IMG/VR virus record: IMGVR_UViG_3300032224_000809 | Location: 1 to 64,000 of that record | Direction: 5' to 3' (one strand) | From: a virus | DNA length: 64,000 nucleotides | Shown: positions 44,701 through 53,842 of the stretch, in pieces | How positions within the stretch are numbered: the stretch's first letter is position 1 | Layout of the letters: every line of letters begins with the position of its first letter | Program-made: the position numbers and the translations under genes | Notes under the pieces: generated by a model | The model's database searches: none | What the model saw: the letters and a program-made list of their open reading frames with translations, nothing else | What the model was told of the DNA's origin: nothing

Positions 44701-47304
44701 TTACTCAAGAGACTTAAAGAGGTTCGCCTTGCTTCTATAGATGCAGAAGGTGGAATCAAGGCTTTAAATAAGGCACTTCTAGCAGCAAAGAAGGGCGGTA
44801 TTGGAGATGCATATAAGGGTATTAAAGAGCAAATGCTTGACCTTGGAAAGAACTCACAATTCATGGACTTTATTAATGGTCTTGATCCAAAAGAACAAGC
44901 AAAGTTTATGCGTACAGCCAAAGCGGGAACTGGCAAGAATAAAGGTAAAGCAATTGACCCATTCACTGGTAAGGTTATTAAAGATGGAAAAGTTGGAGAT
45001 GTTGTATTTAGTAAGAATGCACAATCAGTAGAGGCTGGACTTAATAAAGCAATCACTGGAGATTTTATTGTTGCACAAAAATCAATCATTAAAAATTTTA
45101 ATGAACAAGAAATTGTAACAAAGAAGTTGGCTGCACTTGGAATGTCTAATACTGAAATTCAACAAGTACTTTCAGATGAAGCAATGACAACAGTTATTGC
45201 CACTGGTAAGATTACAGACAAAGAACTGCAAACAAATATAGCACTAGAAAAACAAAGAGTTGCACGAGAGAAGATTAATGAATTAATTAATACTGGCAAG
45301 GCTGCAATTGAAGAACAAAATAACAATGCAAAGATTCCACAAGTCTTAGAGTTCTTTGCTAAGAATGGCCCAGCCATGTCTCCAAAGGCATTAAACTCTT
45401 TGATCTCAGATCCAAAATCTCTTGCAGCAGCCATCGCAGCAATGGAAGAATATGGAACAGATTCAGAAAAGGCTAAAGAACATGTTGAAGGAATTGTAAA
45501 GGGCCTAGAAGCAGTACAAGCAAATTCAACAATTAAGATTGCACTTGAATATGCAAATTCTGATTTAAAGGGCAAGGCTACAAAGGGTCTTGAGGCTGCA
45601 CAAAAGATTATGAATGTTAGAAAAACTGCATACTCTAACATGTCAATAAACGAATTACGCAAGGCTCAGACATCAGATAACACTGCTCTTGGTGGAAAGG
45701 CTTCTTGGAATGTTGGAGAGGCTGGATATCAAGCAGCAATTTCAAAATCTGGAGCATTAGGTGGCGTGGCTCCAGGAGAAGCAATGATGGGTAAGTCGTT
45801 GGCAAGTATTCAAAAATCTCGTGCATCACTGGCACAAGCAATTGGTGTTGCAACAGCACGAACAAGTGCACTTGAATCACAACTTACAGTAGCCCAGAAT
45901 AAACTTTCTAAAGACTTAGAGGCAAACGCCAAAAAATATGAAGGTTTCATTAAGACACAAGAAGATGATATTAAAAGAAAACAAGACTTTATCAAGAAAA
46001 ACTTTGAAGATCCAGCAAAGGCTTTGGGTGTTGAGTCTAATAAGATTTCAAATGATCTTGCGGTCATGTCTCATGCAGCGGATGAAATTAATAAGAAATA
46101 TGATGCTCAGGCAGAAGCCCTTGCAAATGTTCAGCGTATTAATGAAAACATAATTAGACAACAGCAACAACAATTAGGTCTTGCAGATGCGCTTTCATCT
46201 GGAGACATCGCAGCAGCAGCCAAGGCAGCACAAGATATGAGGGCAGCAGATGCTGCCAACTATGCTGGTGGAGTATCTTCTGCAATGGATCAAGCACGTA
46301 ATAATGAAATTAAAAATCTTAAAAATAGTTCTGGTCAAAATCAAGAGCAATTACAAGAAAGACAATATCAAATTTCTCAAGAATTATTTGCACTTGAAAC
46401 AGACCCACGAAGAGTTGCTGCTGAAAAGGCAATTGAAGATGCACAGGCTTCTATTGCAAAATATCAACAGGATCAAATTGATGAGGCTGCTGCATTACAA
46501 ACTGCATTTGATAAATTAAATGCAACTATAGTTAAACAACTTGCTGATCAAAAAGACATTGTTGACAATTTACAGGCGCAGGATGCACAACTTGCATTAG
46601 AAGAAATATCTGCTCAAGCAGTTGTAGATCAAATTGTTGCTATGGATGACAGTTCTGGTCATACACTTTCAGAGTGGGAAGATATAGTTGCAAAGATGGA
46701 CGAAGGAGACCCGCTAGCAGAAGCGTATGCAGTAGCCATGGAAGCAGCAGCAGATTCAGCGCTAAGCAATAAGCAGAGTTGGGTTTCAATTCTTGACACT
46801 ATGAACAAAATTCCTAAGAGCCTATACACAAAACATGTTTATGATGAAATCCACAATATAACAAACTATGTTACTAACTATGTAACAAGTGTTTCTTCTG
46901 GCTCATCAGGAAGTAGTGGCTCATCAGGAAGTAGTGGCTCATCAGGAAGTGGATCGGGAAGTTCTGGCGGTGGGGGCAGGGGGTCTTCCTATCTTTACTC
47001 ATCTGGTGGTATGATTCCAAGATATTTTGCTAAGGGTGGATTTAATATGTTGCCTATTGGAACTGATACAATTCCAGCAATGTTAAGTCCTGGAGAATTT
47101 GTTGTAAGTAAGTTTGCAGTAGATAACTTTGGAGCAGATAAACTAAAGTCAATAAATTCTGGTAATACAGACCTTGGCTCAGTGTATAATTATAACCTAA
47201 GCGTTAATGTTAAATCTGATGCAAATCCAAATGATATAGCCCAGACAATCATTGAACAAATTAGGCAAGTAGATAATCAAAGAATTAGGAGCAACAGACT
47301 ATAA
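38716..47304 (+). CDS. Tail tape measure protein, 2862 aa
   Basis: The longest gene of the window, starting at GTG (38716) with GAGGTGG upstream. Residues about 200-520 carry the TP901-type core ('FKEMEEATVKFQRVYGDMA', 'AAAGYSGAALTAQVTQATRLAVLGQV', 'KEGGINASEGANALKSGLAAMINPS'). Hydrophobic helices follow near 550-590 and 1330-1390, then long coiled coils. The motif 'GT.D.(V/I)PAML(T/S)PGE.VVSK' occurs twice (about 695 and 2775). A Gly/Ser linker of repeated SGS units lies just before the second. It sets tail length and enters the host at injection. At the usual ~1.5 A per residue the tail would be near 400 nm. Confidence 0.95.
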   Translation: MSDVNANIGIHFDTATALSELRRLQAGLSKFNQSLTQGNIAAENAQKGLNSQLIQSINQTGKFIASQKDVHTSTAAFTSALEKNQLSLKQYFRYTAAATSLNSNVLKNFFAQEKEILQRASKDRVKTLQSQYIQLTNANGQLVKTLQVMPKHLQMTGGAYTDYATRIQMAAQRQQFLNQLLKQGSTQLLNFGKNTQWAGRQLMVGLTIPLTMLGSFAAKTFKEMEEATVKFQRVYGDMATSVAETDKAVAGIKRLASEFTKYGVAVKDTMNMAADAAAAGYSGAALTAQVTQATRLAVLGQVDQQQALETTISLQNAFGISSEQLATKINFLNAVENQTVLSIEDLTIAIPKAAPVVKQLGGSVEDLAFFLTAMKEGGINASEGANALKSGLAAMINPSKKASDMLAGLGINIKGIVNNNAGDLKGTVVGFARALDTLDPLNRAKAIEQMFGKFQFARLSTLFQNITKDGSQASRALGLAGASMEELAILAERETAKIENATGKKFQKAIEDMKVQLMPLGKAFLEAATPIVKFVGNILEKFNNLSDGTKKIITTIVGVVGGLAPVALMAFGLLANGTANVIKFFAMLRGGMAKLNGQSNVLGAGFDYMTQQQIESLAQSNALHTSHQKLIETFNVEAGAANALAAAYGNAASQARALSMSSPGLFNAAPGAAGATSGLSPRKKYAEGVFSVPGSGTGDTVPAMLTPGETVVSKKNTDKYGPLLKAIGNDSVPGYANAGMVGADGQRISFNGQSYEIPNRSTPQSANLALISELSKFSKDVEGVSRVLKMLEAQAKIAGDGFKKLSGETIKTILEQEGVLRNRPKGTSATTYNGENYVFAHGQSPGAPIRDPQELQRLADMATSKTSGVGKHLQSSADAAKAGDPNGYARQFSNFGFMLPEKANKGQMSPTDLASKFGGKDMAVTMAPMYDQYARSMGMSLEEALNNPAVAAQMHTDMQTFASRISSEVSKIPTEFVNDPEFYAAVKQAQSQLGDSVSGMMKQAIADAKATSVVGTFGGEANRGSEGQRISLAGKETALRTELGASSNAKPYRKRNPEFVKASTEISDALDKDLTRAEKQIAQTASPSKRTKKLGQDIGDGLSQGLASKASAVSAQSDKLKKAAKVDTGNKQFYDDINTPDMRDQRQVLKSLDRRRRDGKGSLSSGAGSGGIDKTSATLTLQMGKLSKATGDSLEAQRRHQDNIVTASDLAKATANSSQQIANAADQTANAQQNSSMLADQISKKDREILAEKEKELAALRAKINSSASQSQNLDTRMTKEQALKEASGYAREDGKVFIDPGTGDPMDKKTYNKMKRGMRREKVGKFSGKAAGGLGIATMVAGAVGAPPAVTGALGAASTVASIAPALAGMGPVGWTVAGIAALGAGAYMLNKHFENAAKETAKFVTATSATSDLMKKIGQETGLVGASEIMNKRRGNGLLSGYNEAARKGTMEGEKFMGSATGKELTATYTKNANQNGSEVAAQQFAMQLAAAVSDGTMSADLASQVAYQLGVNLKDSSISMKVDGQLRNLIGPNGEDLTRDPLTVRTRLAVIAGARSGQIVNGLDEALAKGNSGRTEAAALAAAGTNAVEMAQMQADGMARYYEDQLKSLTAQRAATTDKAKQLELDTQIKAMQDKQIAGMETMNRLVSAQIAKQEAFVADKVIGAYTGTAKEDAYFDANKADVKAKYKGTAYEASAQRVLNVGARADEDKSFGSVKAGRVFEAKIQMLMASGQLNPNQMETMLKIFDGNLASMDVALNVGIRKQGATKVAELTSLLSGMKNKTTAQSIVLNMVRKSPAEFDRVGKALALLQASDGLEVDMSAYIDTVGLPGLEKLAKNLDLIEAMKTPITKEAVIQFGKDTLTNMQGVIDNWDYFSKLKDPVQKEAIQTYTTLYDTLIHFENEDARRAWADKMAKDEAGLYGKPGSTEYTTVYNTKFNALTSGTLNDPAAAAKLAFDMDQAKYGKDPVIASKPAGPATDTGSGNKPADPYADLLKRLKEVRLASIDAEGGIKALNKALLAAKKGGIGDAYKGIKEQMLDLGKNSQFMDFINGLDPKEQAKFMRTAKAGTGKNKGKAIDPFTGKVIKDGKVGDVVFSKNAQSVEAGLNKAITGDFIVAQKSIIKNFNEQEIVTKKLAALGMSNTEIQQVLSDEAMTTVIATGKITDKELQTNIALEKQRVAREKINELINTGKAAIEEQNNNAKIPQVLEFFAKNGPAMSPKALNSLISDPKSLAAAIAAMEEYGTDSEKAKEHVEGIVKGLEAVQANSTIKIALEYANSDLKGKATKGLEAAQKIMNVRKTAYSNMSINELRKAQTSDNTALGGKASWNVGEAGYQAAISKSGALGGVAPGEAMMGKSLASIQKSRASLAQAIGVATARTSALESQLTVAQNKLSKDLEANAKKYEGFIKTQEDDIKRKQDFIKKNFEDPAKALGVESNKISNDLAVMSHAADEINKKYDAQAEALANVQRINENIIRQQQQQLGLADALSSGDIAAAAKAAQDMRAADAANYAGGVSSAMDQARNNEIKNLKNSSGQNQEQLQERQYQISQELFALETDPRRVAAEKAIEDAQASIAKYQQDQIDEAAALQTAFDKLNATIVKQLADQKDIVDNLQAQDAQLALEEISAQAVVDQIVAMDDSSGHTLSEWEDIVAKMDEGDPLAEAYAVAMEAAADSALSNKQSWVSILDTMNKIPKSLYTKHVYDEIHNITNYVTNYVTSVSSGSSGSSGSSGSSGSSGSGSGSSGGGGRGSSYLYSSGGMIPRYFAKGGFNMLPIGTDTIPAMLSPGEFVVSKFAVDNFGADKLKSINSGNTDLGSVYNYNLSVNVKSDANPNDIAQTIIEQIRQVDNQRIRSNRL
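46900..46985 (+). repeat. Gly/Ser linker repeat in tape measure gene
   Basis: Tandem GGCTCATCAGGAAGTAGT units encode a repeated (SGSSGS)n linker joining the coiled-coil body to the C-terminal domain. Confidence 0.75.
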
Positions 47305-47924
47305 TGGCAACCGCATCATATATGTCAGGACGCAAGAAGTGGGGAAGACCCCAAGCGTTGCTTTGGTCTGAAAATTCAGGTAAGTTAGATAATGGACTAT
47401 ACGTACCAAATGGATTAGAGAAAGGTGCAACAGCAACAACAGATACCCTGGTTGATCAGTTTATTGTTTTATCGGATCATGGTAGAGCCCCTATTGATAT
47501 ATCAACAGAAAGAATTGAGAAACGTGAAAGAACTGTAAATGGTAAATCAAGATCTTATCATATTGCAGACAAGAATAAGTTTACTGTTTCGTGGACAGGT
47601 CTTCCATCAAGAGCATTTTCAGATGCCCCAGAGTTTTCTGTAAATGGGAAAAAGACTAGCGCTGGTATTGGGTTTACTGTAGATGGTGGAGCAGGCGGAG
47701 TAGAACTATTAGATTGGTATGAAAACCATAAAGGATCTTTCTGGATGTTTTTATCATACGATAAATATAATACCTTTGGTTCTAACTCAGAAGCCAAGAT
47801 GCATTTACAACAGTATAACGATGTTGTTGAAGTATACATATCAAACTTTAACTATAAGGTTGGCAAGCGTGGACAGACACTACATGATTTTTGGGATATT
47901 ACGGTAACCCTGGAAGAGGCGTAA
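47304..47924 (+). CDS. Distal tail protein candidate, 206 aa
   Basis: MATASYMSGRKKWGRPQAL... is coupled to the tape measure by TAATG and is followed by the large tail-tip gene, the position of Dit-type distal tail proteins. It has 'STERIEKRERTVNGKSRSYHIADKNKFTVSWTGLPSR' and 'LLDWYENHKGSFWMFLSYD', and a C-terminal 'VYISNFNYKVGKRGQTLHDFWDITVTLEE', a beta-rich end typical of proteins forming the hexameric ring under the tube. Confidence 0.65.
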   Translation: MATASYMSGRKKWGRPQALLWSENSGKLDNGLYVPNGLEKGATATTDTLVDQFIVLSDHGRAPIDISTERIEKRERTVNGKSRSYHIADKNKFTVSWTGLPSRAFSDAPEFSVNGKKTSAGIGFTVDGGAGGVELLDWYENHKGSFWMFLSYDKYNTFGSNSEAKMHLQQYNDVVEVYISNFNYKVGKRGQTLHDFWDITVTLEEA

Positions 47925-50900
47925 TGTTTAAAAATGCAGAACTGAATCAGCATTTATTATCTTCTTCTGTAGTTCAAACAAACTCTTTAGTTGTTGCAGA
48001 GTGGAACCTTAACATTCCAACAAACATTAAACAAATAGGAAACTACAGATATAGGCCAACAGACCAAACATCTCCATACAATAATATTGTATCTTCTTTT
48101 GACATTAATGATGCTGGTAATCATTACACAGATGCAACAGATTCCGATATAACAATTGATGGCGGATATACAGATAATAATCTTCCAACTACACTTACAA
48201 AAACAAAAGATAAGTTAAAAATGCTATATTCTTTAGAGTCTTGTTTTCAACAGTTTAGACCAAGATCTGGAATTAATAAGGCATCGTACCTACCTGGAAG
48301 ATACCTTCACAGTCAGAATATAAACATGGCACGTAGACCAAGATACTATATGCCTGATAAAAATGATAAATTTAAATATTGGACTTCTTTGAGAACCGAA
48401 GGTAATACTGAGTATGGAATTTCTTTCCTATCTTCTAGTGGACAATATGCAATTAATGATTCAGCCCCTTATATTGTTTATGAAGAAGAGGTTCCAGCAA
48501 ACCGTGTAGTAGTTAAATTACAAACGCATTCTGGTAATGTAGACCTTGGCCCCTTTTCAAATGCAACAGGAACTTATTCTGATCCACTATATGGTGATGC
48601 TAATAAAAGTGTTCCGTTAAGGTGGAAAGTCCAGGGGCTCAAGAATAATACCTGGGTAGACCTAGTATCATTTACAGAAACATCATTAAGACAAGACGGA
48701 ACTCCAGTAATAAAAACAGATGGATATGTTGAGTTAGCCTATGGATTAAAAATACCCAATAGATATAGGGATATCTTTATTTATGCAGATACCTATACCT
48801 CTGAAGACTTCTTGCCAGATGAGTCAGTAAATGGATACTCTTATTTTATCAAGCAGTCAGAAACTGATATCGGATATTATGTTATATTTATAAATGGAAA
48901 CAAAGAAACATTTGTTCCAGAGTATGGTTGGTACTTAGAGGAAGATTCTGTTGATAGACTCACAAACTTTGTTACAGACACTACCTCTCCAGTTAAATTT
49001 ACAACTACAACAAATAGTGGATACAAGTACCGTGAGTTTGACTACGTTGGTGGATTAAGAGTAGTTGCACAAACAATGAATAAAATTGGAGCAACACTAG
49101 ACCTTATTGAACTATCCCCAAGACTGTCTGTAAATGTTTCAGACAAGGTCACTACGCTAAACCTAAAAAAGAGTGCCTCTGATCTGGGTTCTAGTGGATT
49201 GCCAGTAGGTCAACTCTTAGCCTCAACAGGATCTTTATCTTTATTTGATTTTGATGATGCCTTTAGTGCTAATAATGATAGTAGCATTCTTTCTAAATAT
49301 GTTACTAATCATATACAGTTTAAAATTTATGATGTAACTGTAAATTTAAATGGCTATGACTATATGGTGCCAATTAAAACAATGTATTCTGAAGGTTTTC
49401 CAAAGTATGAAATTACTAATAAAAAACTTACAGTAGACCTTAGAGATCTATTCTTTTACTTTGAATCATTAACTGCACCACAAACATTATTTAGAGATGT
49501 CAGCCTTAGTGCTGCAGTATCATTTTTACTTGACTCTATTGGATTCTCTAACTATTCTTTTAAAAGAGTTGCTGGAGAAGTAGATCTAGTTATTCCGTTC
49601 TTCTTTATTCCAACAGATAAAAACATTGCAGAAATATTACAAGACCTTGCAAGATCCACTCAGACAGCAATGTTCTTTGATGAGTACAATAATTTTATCT
49701 GCATGAGTAAGTCTTACATGATGCCAACAGAAGCAGAGAGAGCGTCTGACGTTACGTTATCAAAAGAATTTAACATTATTGATGTATCTTCAAAAAATAA
49801 TTCAGTTTATAACAATGGATATCTTAATTACGAGACAAGGTCAATACAAAAAAACTACGGATCAATTAAACAAGCAAGCCTAATTGATTCTGATAAAACC
49901 TGGATATACAAACCAGTTCTTTTATGGGAAGTAACTGGAACAGAAAATACAAAAACGTCTACTGGCCAAATAACAAACCAGTCAGACTACACCCTCAGCG
50001 CAATACCCTTAAATTCAAACCTATCGGCTACAGTTCCATATGTAAAAAATAATATAGTTGTTGATAATATTATTGATTTTGGAGAAGGAGTTTATTGGAT
50101 ATCAAGATATAATGGATATTTTTACTCTAATGGAGAAATTATTAAATATGATGCTGTAGAGTACAGCGTCTCTGGACAAGGAAATGTTTGGATATCTAGC
50201 ACACAAGAGTATTCTAATTATTTTTCTAAAATATCTTTTAATGGAAAACTTTATCCAACTGGAAGAGTTAGAATCTATTCTCTTCCTAAATATGAAACTG
50301 TACAAGGTGTTTTAAAATTAAAAAACGGAGTAGTTGAAGAGCATGGTCGTGGACAGTTTGGCACCGCTATTGTTGCACACAATGCAGCCATATCAGATCA
50401 CTGGCTAGACGCAGCCAACGTAAGAGGTTGCGATATGAATTCAGACTACTTATTTAAGACCGATTATGGAGTAGCAACTGGCACTGTTGCTGCAGCAGGA
50501 GTAAATTCTGCTACTGCTCAAAAAAGTGGAAGAACTAATATAATTAAAAACTTTTTATCAACAACATTTGTAGATGAAAAAACTATTAACTCAATAAGGT
50601 CAACACAAACTGGAACAGTTCAGTCGTCAGCACTTATTTTATCTGGCCCAAGTTTTTCTGCACAAGAAACTCCAATTAACTTTTTGTCATATGTTAAAAA
50701 ACCATTAACAGATAAGTTTAAACATTTTGGAACAAGAATGAGAATTATTGGAAAAGTTGAAAGTGGTCTATCTAATTCACAGTCAGCAGTTGGAAATACA
50801 ACGTACTACGTTGTTCCAGGAACTACACCAGATAAAAATATTAACGTTTCAGGAGGATCTGGGGGGCTTGCAGTTTTGTTAAACCCAGAAACAAATGTGG

Positions 50901-52144
50901 GATATTATTTTGAAATTATAGCATTGGGATCAAATAATATCAGTTCTAATTCAAAAGCAAATGTAAACAATATTATGTTTTATAAAATACAAAAAGACTC
51001 ATCTAGTGATAAAGCAGTTCCAATTAAACTTTGGGAAGGCCTAGGTAATATAATTGTAGACAATGGGTTATTTACTGGTCAATATAGAATGGCGTCTGAG
51101 CAGAACCCAACAGTTTATGATCTTGCAGTTGAGTATATAGATATTGGAAACATTAGAAGGTTTTACTTATATATAAACGGGGTATTAATAAAAACCGTTG
51201 ACGATGCATCTCCACTACCAACATATAACAACATGGCTTTATTTACCCGTGGCTCATCAAAGATGATGTTTGAAAATATATATGCGTTAACAACAAACTA
51301 TAGTCAAAACACCTCTAACATTCTTGAAACGCCAGTTCAATCTGTATATGGGGATGATGCTGTGGATGTTCATGAGTCATTTAAAAAATATGCCTTAAGT
51401 GGTATGATTCAAAATACCTATCTTTCAGGTATTGATCCATCACAACCACCAAAATATAATATATACTTTGAAGAGTTTGGAACAATCATGAGAGAGTGTG
51501 CAACATTTAATGTTAAATATGATAAGGCTTATCCAGCGCTTTACGCAAAACTATCTCCAACCTTTAACTCATTAAAAACATATTCGGTATCTGGATTTAG
51601 GGCTGGATCGTACGGCGCTGAGTTTATGGTATTTAATGCAACAGATACTGCAATCAGTTTAGATTCATCAAGTGGAAACTATCTAAGAATACAGGGTGTA
51701 ACATTTACGCAGCAAAGTACTAACAAATTGACAGTCGATGAATTTTTTAATAAGGGTAGTGATTTTTCTGATCCACAGTTTGCTGGCTCAAATCTTGTGT
51801 CATCTCCATTTAAAGTAAAGAAACAATATGAAGGAATTAAACTAAGTAGAATGCTTCATGGTAATAAAGATTTTTCTTTAGATGTTCCCTATGTTCAATC
51901 TTCAGACGAAGCAAACTCTTTAATGTCCTGGCTAACACAAAGAATCATGAAACCTAGAAATTCTATTGGACTTAAGATTTTTTCATTGCCAACAATGCAA
52001 CTAGGAGATATTGTAAAGATTGATTATTTAGATAATAATATTGATGTCTTAGACTCAAAAGATAAGCGATATGTTGTATATAGCATAGACTATGCTAGAT
52101 CTATAGCAGGTCCAGAGATGACAGTATACTTGGGGGAAATATAA
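47924..52144 (+). CDS. Tail-tip/hub protein, 1406 aa
   Basis: It starts at the ATG at 47924 (TAATG overlap; MFKNAELNQHLLSSS). The centre 'GLRVVAQTMNKIGATLDLIELSPRLSVNVSD' and 'PQTLFRDVSLSAAVSFLLDSIGFSNYSF...FFFIPTDKNIAEILQDLARSTQTAMFFDEYNNFI' fit the hub fold that closes the tube (gp27/Tal-like). A jelly-roll-like stretch lies near 1000-1130. The end 'SLMSWLTQRIMKPRNSIGLKIFSLPTMQLGDIVKIDY' is typical of actinophage minor tail proteins. No peptidase motif was noticed. Confidence 0.72.
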   Translation: MFKNAELNQHLLSSSVVQTNSLVVAEWNLNIPTNIKQIGNYRYRPTDQTSPYNNIVSSFDINDAGNHYTDATDSDITIDGGYTDNNLPTTLTKTKDKLKMLYSLESCFQQFRPRSGINKASYLPGRYLHSQNINMARRPRYYMPDKNDKFKYWTSLRTEGNTEYGISFLSSSGQYAINDSAPYIVYEEEVPANRVVVKLQTHSGNVDLGPFSNATGTYSDPLYGDANKSVPLRWKVQGLKNNTWVDLVSFTETSLRQDGTPVIKTDGYVELAYGLKIPNRYRDIFIYADTYTSEDFLPDESVNGYSYFIKQSETDIGYYVIFINGNKETFVPEYGWYLEEDSVDRLTNFVTDTTSPVKFTTTTNSGYKYREFDYVGGLRVVAQTMNKIGATLDLIELSPRLSVNVSDKVTTLNLKKSASDLGSSGLPVGQLLASTGSLSLFDFDDAFSANNDSSILSKYVTNHIQFKIYDVTVNLNGYDYMVPIKTMYSEGFPKYEITNKKLTVDLRDLFFYFESLTAPQTLFRDVSLSAAVSFLLDSIGFSNYSFKRVAGEVDLVIPFFFIPTDKNIAEILQDLARSTQTAMFFDEYNNFICMSKSYMMPTEAERASDVTLSKEFNIIDVSSKNNSVYNNGYLNYETRSIQKNYGSIKQASLIDSDKTWIYKPVLLWEVTGTENTKTSTGQITNQSDYTLSAIPLNSNLSATVPYVKNNIVVDNIIDFGEGVYWISRYNGYFYSNGEIIKYDAVEYSVSGQGNVWISSTQEYSNYFSKISFNGKLYPTGRVRIYSLPKYETVQGVLKLKNGVVEEHGRGQFGTAIVAHNAAISDHWLDAANVRGCDMNSDYLFKTDYGVATGTVAAAGVNSATAQKSGRTNIIKNFLSTTFVDEKTINSIRSTQTGTVQSSALILSGPSFSAQETPINFLSYVKKPLTDKFKHFGTRMRIIGKVESGLSNSQSAVGNTTYYVVPGTTPDKNINVSGGSGGLAVLLNPETNVGYYFEIIALGSNNISSNSKANVNNIMFYKIQKDSSSDKAVPIKLWEGLGNIIVDNGLFTGQYRMASEQNPTVYDLAVEYIDIGNIRRFYLYINGVLIKTVDDASPLPTYNNMALFTRGSSKMMFENIYALTTNYSQNTSNILETPVQSVYGDDAVDVHESFKKYALSGMIQNTYLSGIDPSQPPKYNIYFEEFGTIMRECATFNVKYDKAYPALYAKLSPTFNSLKTYSVSGFRAGSYGAEFMVFNATDTAISLDSSSGNYLRIQGVTFTQQSTNKLTVDEFFNKGSDFSDPQFAGSNLVSSPFKVKKQYEGIKLSRMLHGNKDFSLDVPYVQSSDEANSLMSWLTQRIMKPRNSIGLKIFSLPTMQLGDIVKIDYLDNNIDVLDSKDKRYVVYSIDYARSIAGPEMTVYLGEI

Positions 52145-52145
52145 T

Positions 52146-52637
52146 ATGGCAGTAGACGCATCATCAGCAACACCTGCAACAGTTAGCGCAGCATCTCAAA
52201 GTGCTGTAAAGATACCAACACCAGACCTGGTTCTTTTTAATACTGCCCCAATGCCAATTGAGGTAATGACCGATTTAATATTTGAAGATATTGGCGGTAT
52301 AGAGTTACTAAGCCTATCAAGATCAGACATGGTAAATGGACAAGATATTTTATACTCTCCAATTAGGAATTTAAGCAGCATATTCTTTCAGTATAATCCC
52401 TTAAACTTGATTGCAATGCAAGGAACAATTCAATCAACATTTGATGCCTTTCCTATAAAGTTTGAGCAGTATGTTCCTGAAAATGGCAATGGCCCAGACG
52501 GGGCTTCTGTCTATATTGATAGTACTACTGGGGACCTAATTGTCAATGTTGTTAATTTAGGAAATGATGAAAATGTTCGTGTTGAAATACAGGTAAATGG
52601 AACCAAGTATAATGATACAATATATAGGGCGGAATAA
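52146..52637 (+). CDS. Minor tail protein, 163 aa
   Basis: MAVDASSATPATVSAASQS... has a low-complexity N-terminus, then a strand-rich region ('IGGIELLSLSRSDMVNGQDILYSPIRNLSSIFFQYNPLNLI') and a final domain 'GASVYIDSTTGDLIVNVVNLGNDENVRVEIQVNG'. It starts 1 nt after the hub stop. Probably a tail-tip component. Confidence 0.6.
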   Translation: MAVDASSATPATVSAASQSAVKIPTPDLVLFNTAPMPIEVMTDLIFEDIGGIELLSLSRSDMVNGQDILYSPIRNLSSIFFQYNPLNLIAMQGTIQSTFDAFPIKFEQYVPENGNGPDGASVYIDSTTGDLIVNVVNLGNDENVRVEIQVNGTKYNDTIYRAE

Positions 52638-52639
52638 AT

Positions 52640-53842
52640 ATGATAACTAATACTGGCAAAAACATACTAGCAAAATACCTTATAGGGCAGGCACCAGCCT
52701 ATGCCTCATATATTGCTATAGGCTGTGGACCAAAACCTGTTGACACTAGTCATGCATTTACAAATCAGGAAGTATCTGATATGAGCAATAAGACTAGCCT
52801 TGATTTTGAGATGCAGAGAGTTCCGATTACATCAAGAGGATATGTCAAAGAAAATGGTGTCTCTAAAATTGTATTTACTGCAGAACTAGACTCAACTCCA
52901 AGATACGAAATATCAGAAGTTGGAGTATTTTCTGTTGGATCTAATACTGCTAACGGAGCATATGATAGTAAATCTTTATTCTCTTGGGCTAATAACGAAA
53001 ACTGGAAACTATATAGTCCTTCATCTGGCTCAGGAACAATTACAGAAATTCCACAAATACTAGACCCGCTTAGTACTAATGCAGTCACAAGCGCTGTGAC
53101 AAATAATATTCTTGGTTCATACAATGTCGGAACAAATGGAGCACTTGTTGAATGCCCAGTAATAAAGACAAGTGCAGAAAATACTATCTTTAACTCAAGC
53201 GTAAGAATTGCAAGGAATGAAAGATCTAGATTTTTAAATGAAACAGTTTTGGTGCGGGGAGATTCTGCAACAATAACAAAAGCAAGTGGGAGACTCTCAG
53301 CGTCTGCAACATCTAAATGTTTAATATATACTGGAGTCTCTATTGACCTAACAAGAAACTCATCGGTTGATGAGTTAAAACTTGCTTTTTCTATTGTTAA
53401 CAAAAATGAAACTGGGTTAGATCCAGAAAAATTTAAAATCATTCTAGAGTTTGCATCAACAGATGGAACTCAAACTGCAAGAATGGAAATTGACTCAGAC
53501 GATATGTCAATAGATCTTTCTTCAAATAGATATTTTGTTGTAACAAAGCAATTGCAGGAGTTATTCTATAACTCTGGGTCAACTCCATTTTCTTGGAATT
53601 CCGTTAATTTAGTAAAGGCCTATGCTTCTGTATTTAGAAAAAATTCAAGTAATGCTTATGTTGTTTCATCAGACTACTATGTATCCTTTGATGGATTGAG
53701 ACTAGAAAATAAGTCTACATCAAACCCACTTTATGGACTTACTGGTTACTCTATTGTTAAAAATATAGATGCAAAGCCAATTGTTAAGCAGACAGCATAT
53801 TCTGGTTATATTGAATTTAGATTTGCTATTGAGGTGCAATGA
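52640..53842 (+). CDS. Minor tail/fibre protein, 400 aa
   Basis: MITNTGKNILAKYLIGQAP... begins with the 'NTG..ILAKYLIGQ.P.YASYIAIGCG' motif common at the N-terminus of fibre proteins that attach to the tail tip. A long beta-rich C-terminal part (about 130-400) with 'YSGYIEFRFAIEVQ' at the end is probably the carbohydrate-binding end. It is coupled to the next gene by overlap. Confidence 0.65.
   Translation: MITNTGKNILAKYLIGQAPAYASYIAIGCGPKPVDTSHAFTNQEVSDMSNKTSLDFEMQRVPITSRGYVKENGVSKIVFTAELDSTPRYEISEVGVFSVGSNTANGAYDSKSLFSWANNENWKLYSPSSGSGTITEIPQILDPLSTNAVTSAVTNNILGSYNVGTNGALVECPVIKTSAENTIFNSSVRIARNERSRFLNETVLVRGDSATITKASGRLSASATSKCLIYTGVSIDLTRNSSVDELKLAFSIVNKNETGLDPEKFKIILEFASTDGTQTARMEIDSDDMSIDLSSNRYFVVTKQLQELFYNSGSTPFSWNSVNLVKAYASVFRKNSSNAYVVSSDYYVSFDGLRLENKSTSNPLYGLTGYSIVKNIDAKPIVKQTAYSGYIEFRFAIEVQ

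Noticed and set aside
39624-45662. Several 80-170 aa open frames opposite to the tape measure gene
   Set aside because: All are shadows of the single long tape measure frame; AT-rich low-complexity coding DNA readily leaves the reverse strand open.
52765-53442. 225-aa open frame on the minus strand inside a tail gene
   Set aside because: It is a shadow of the 400-aa tail protein frame, with no ribosome site, and is opposite to a well-supported gene.
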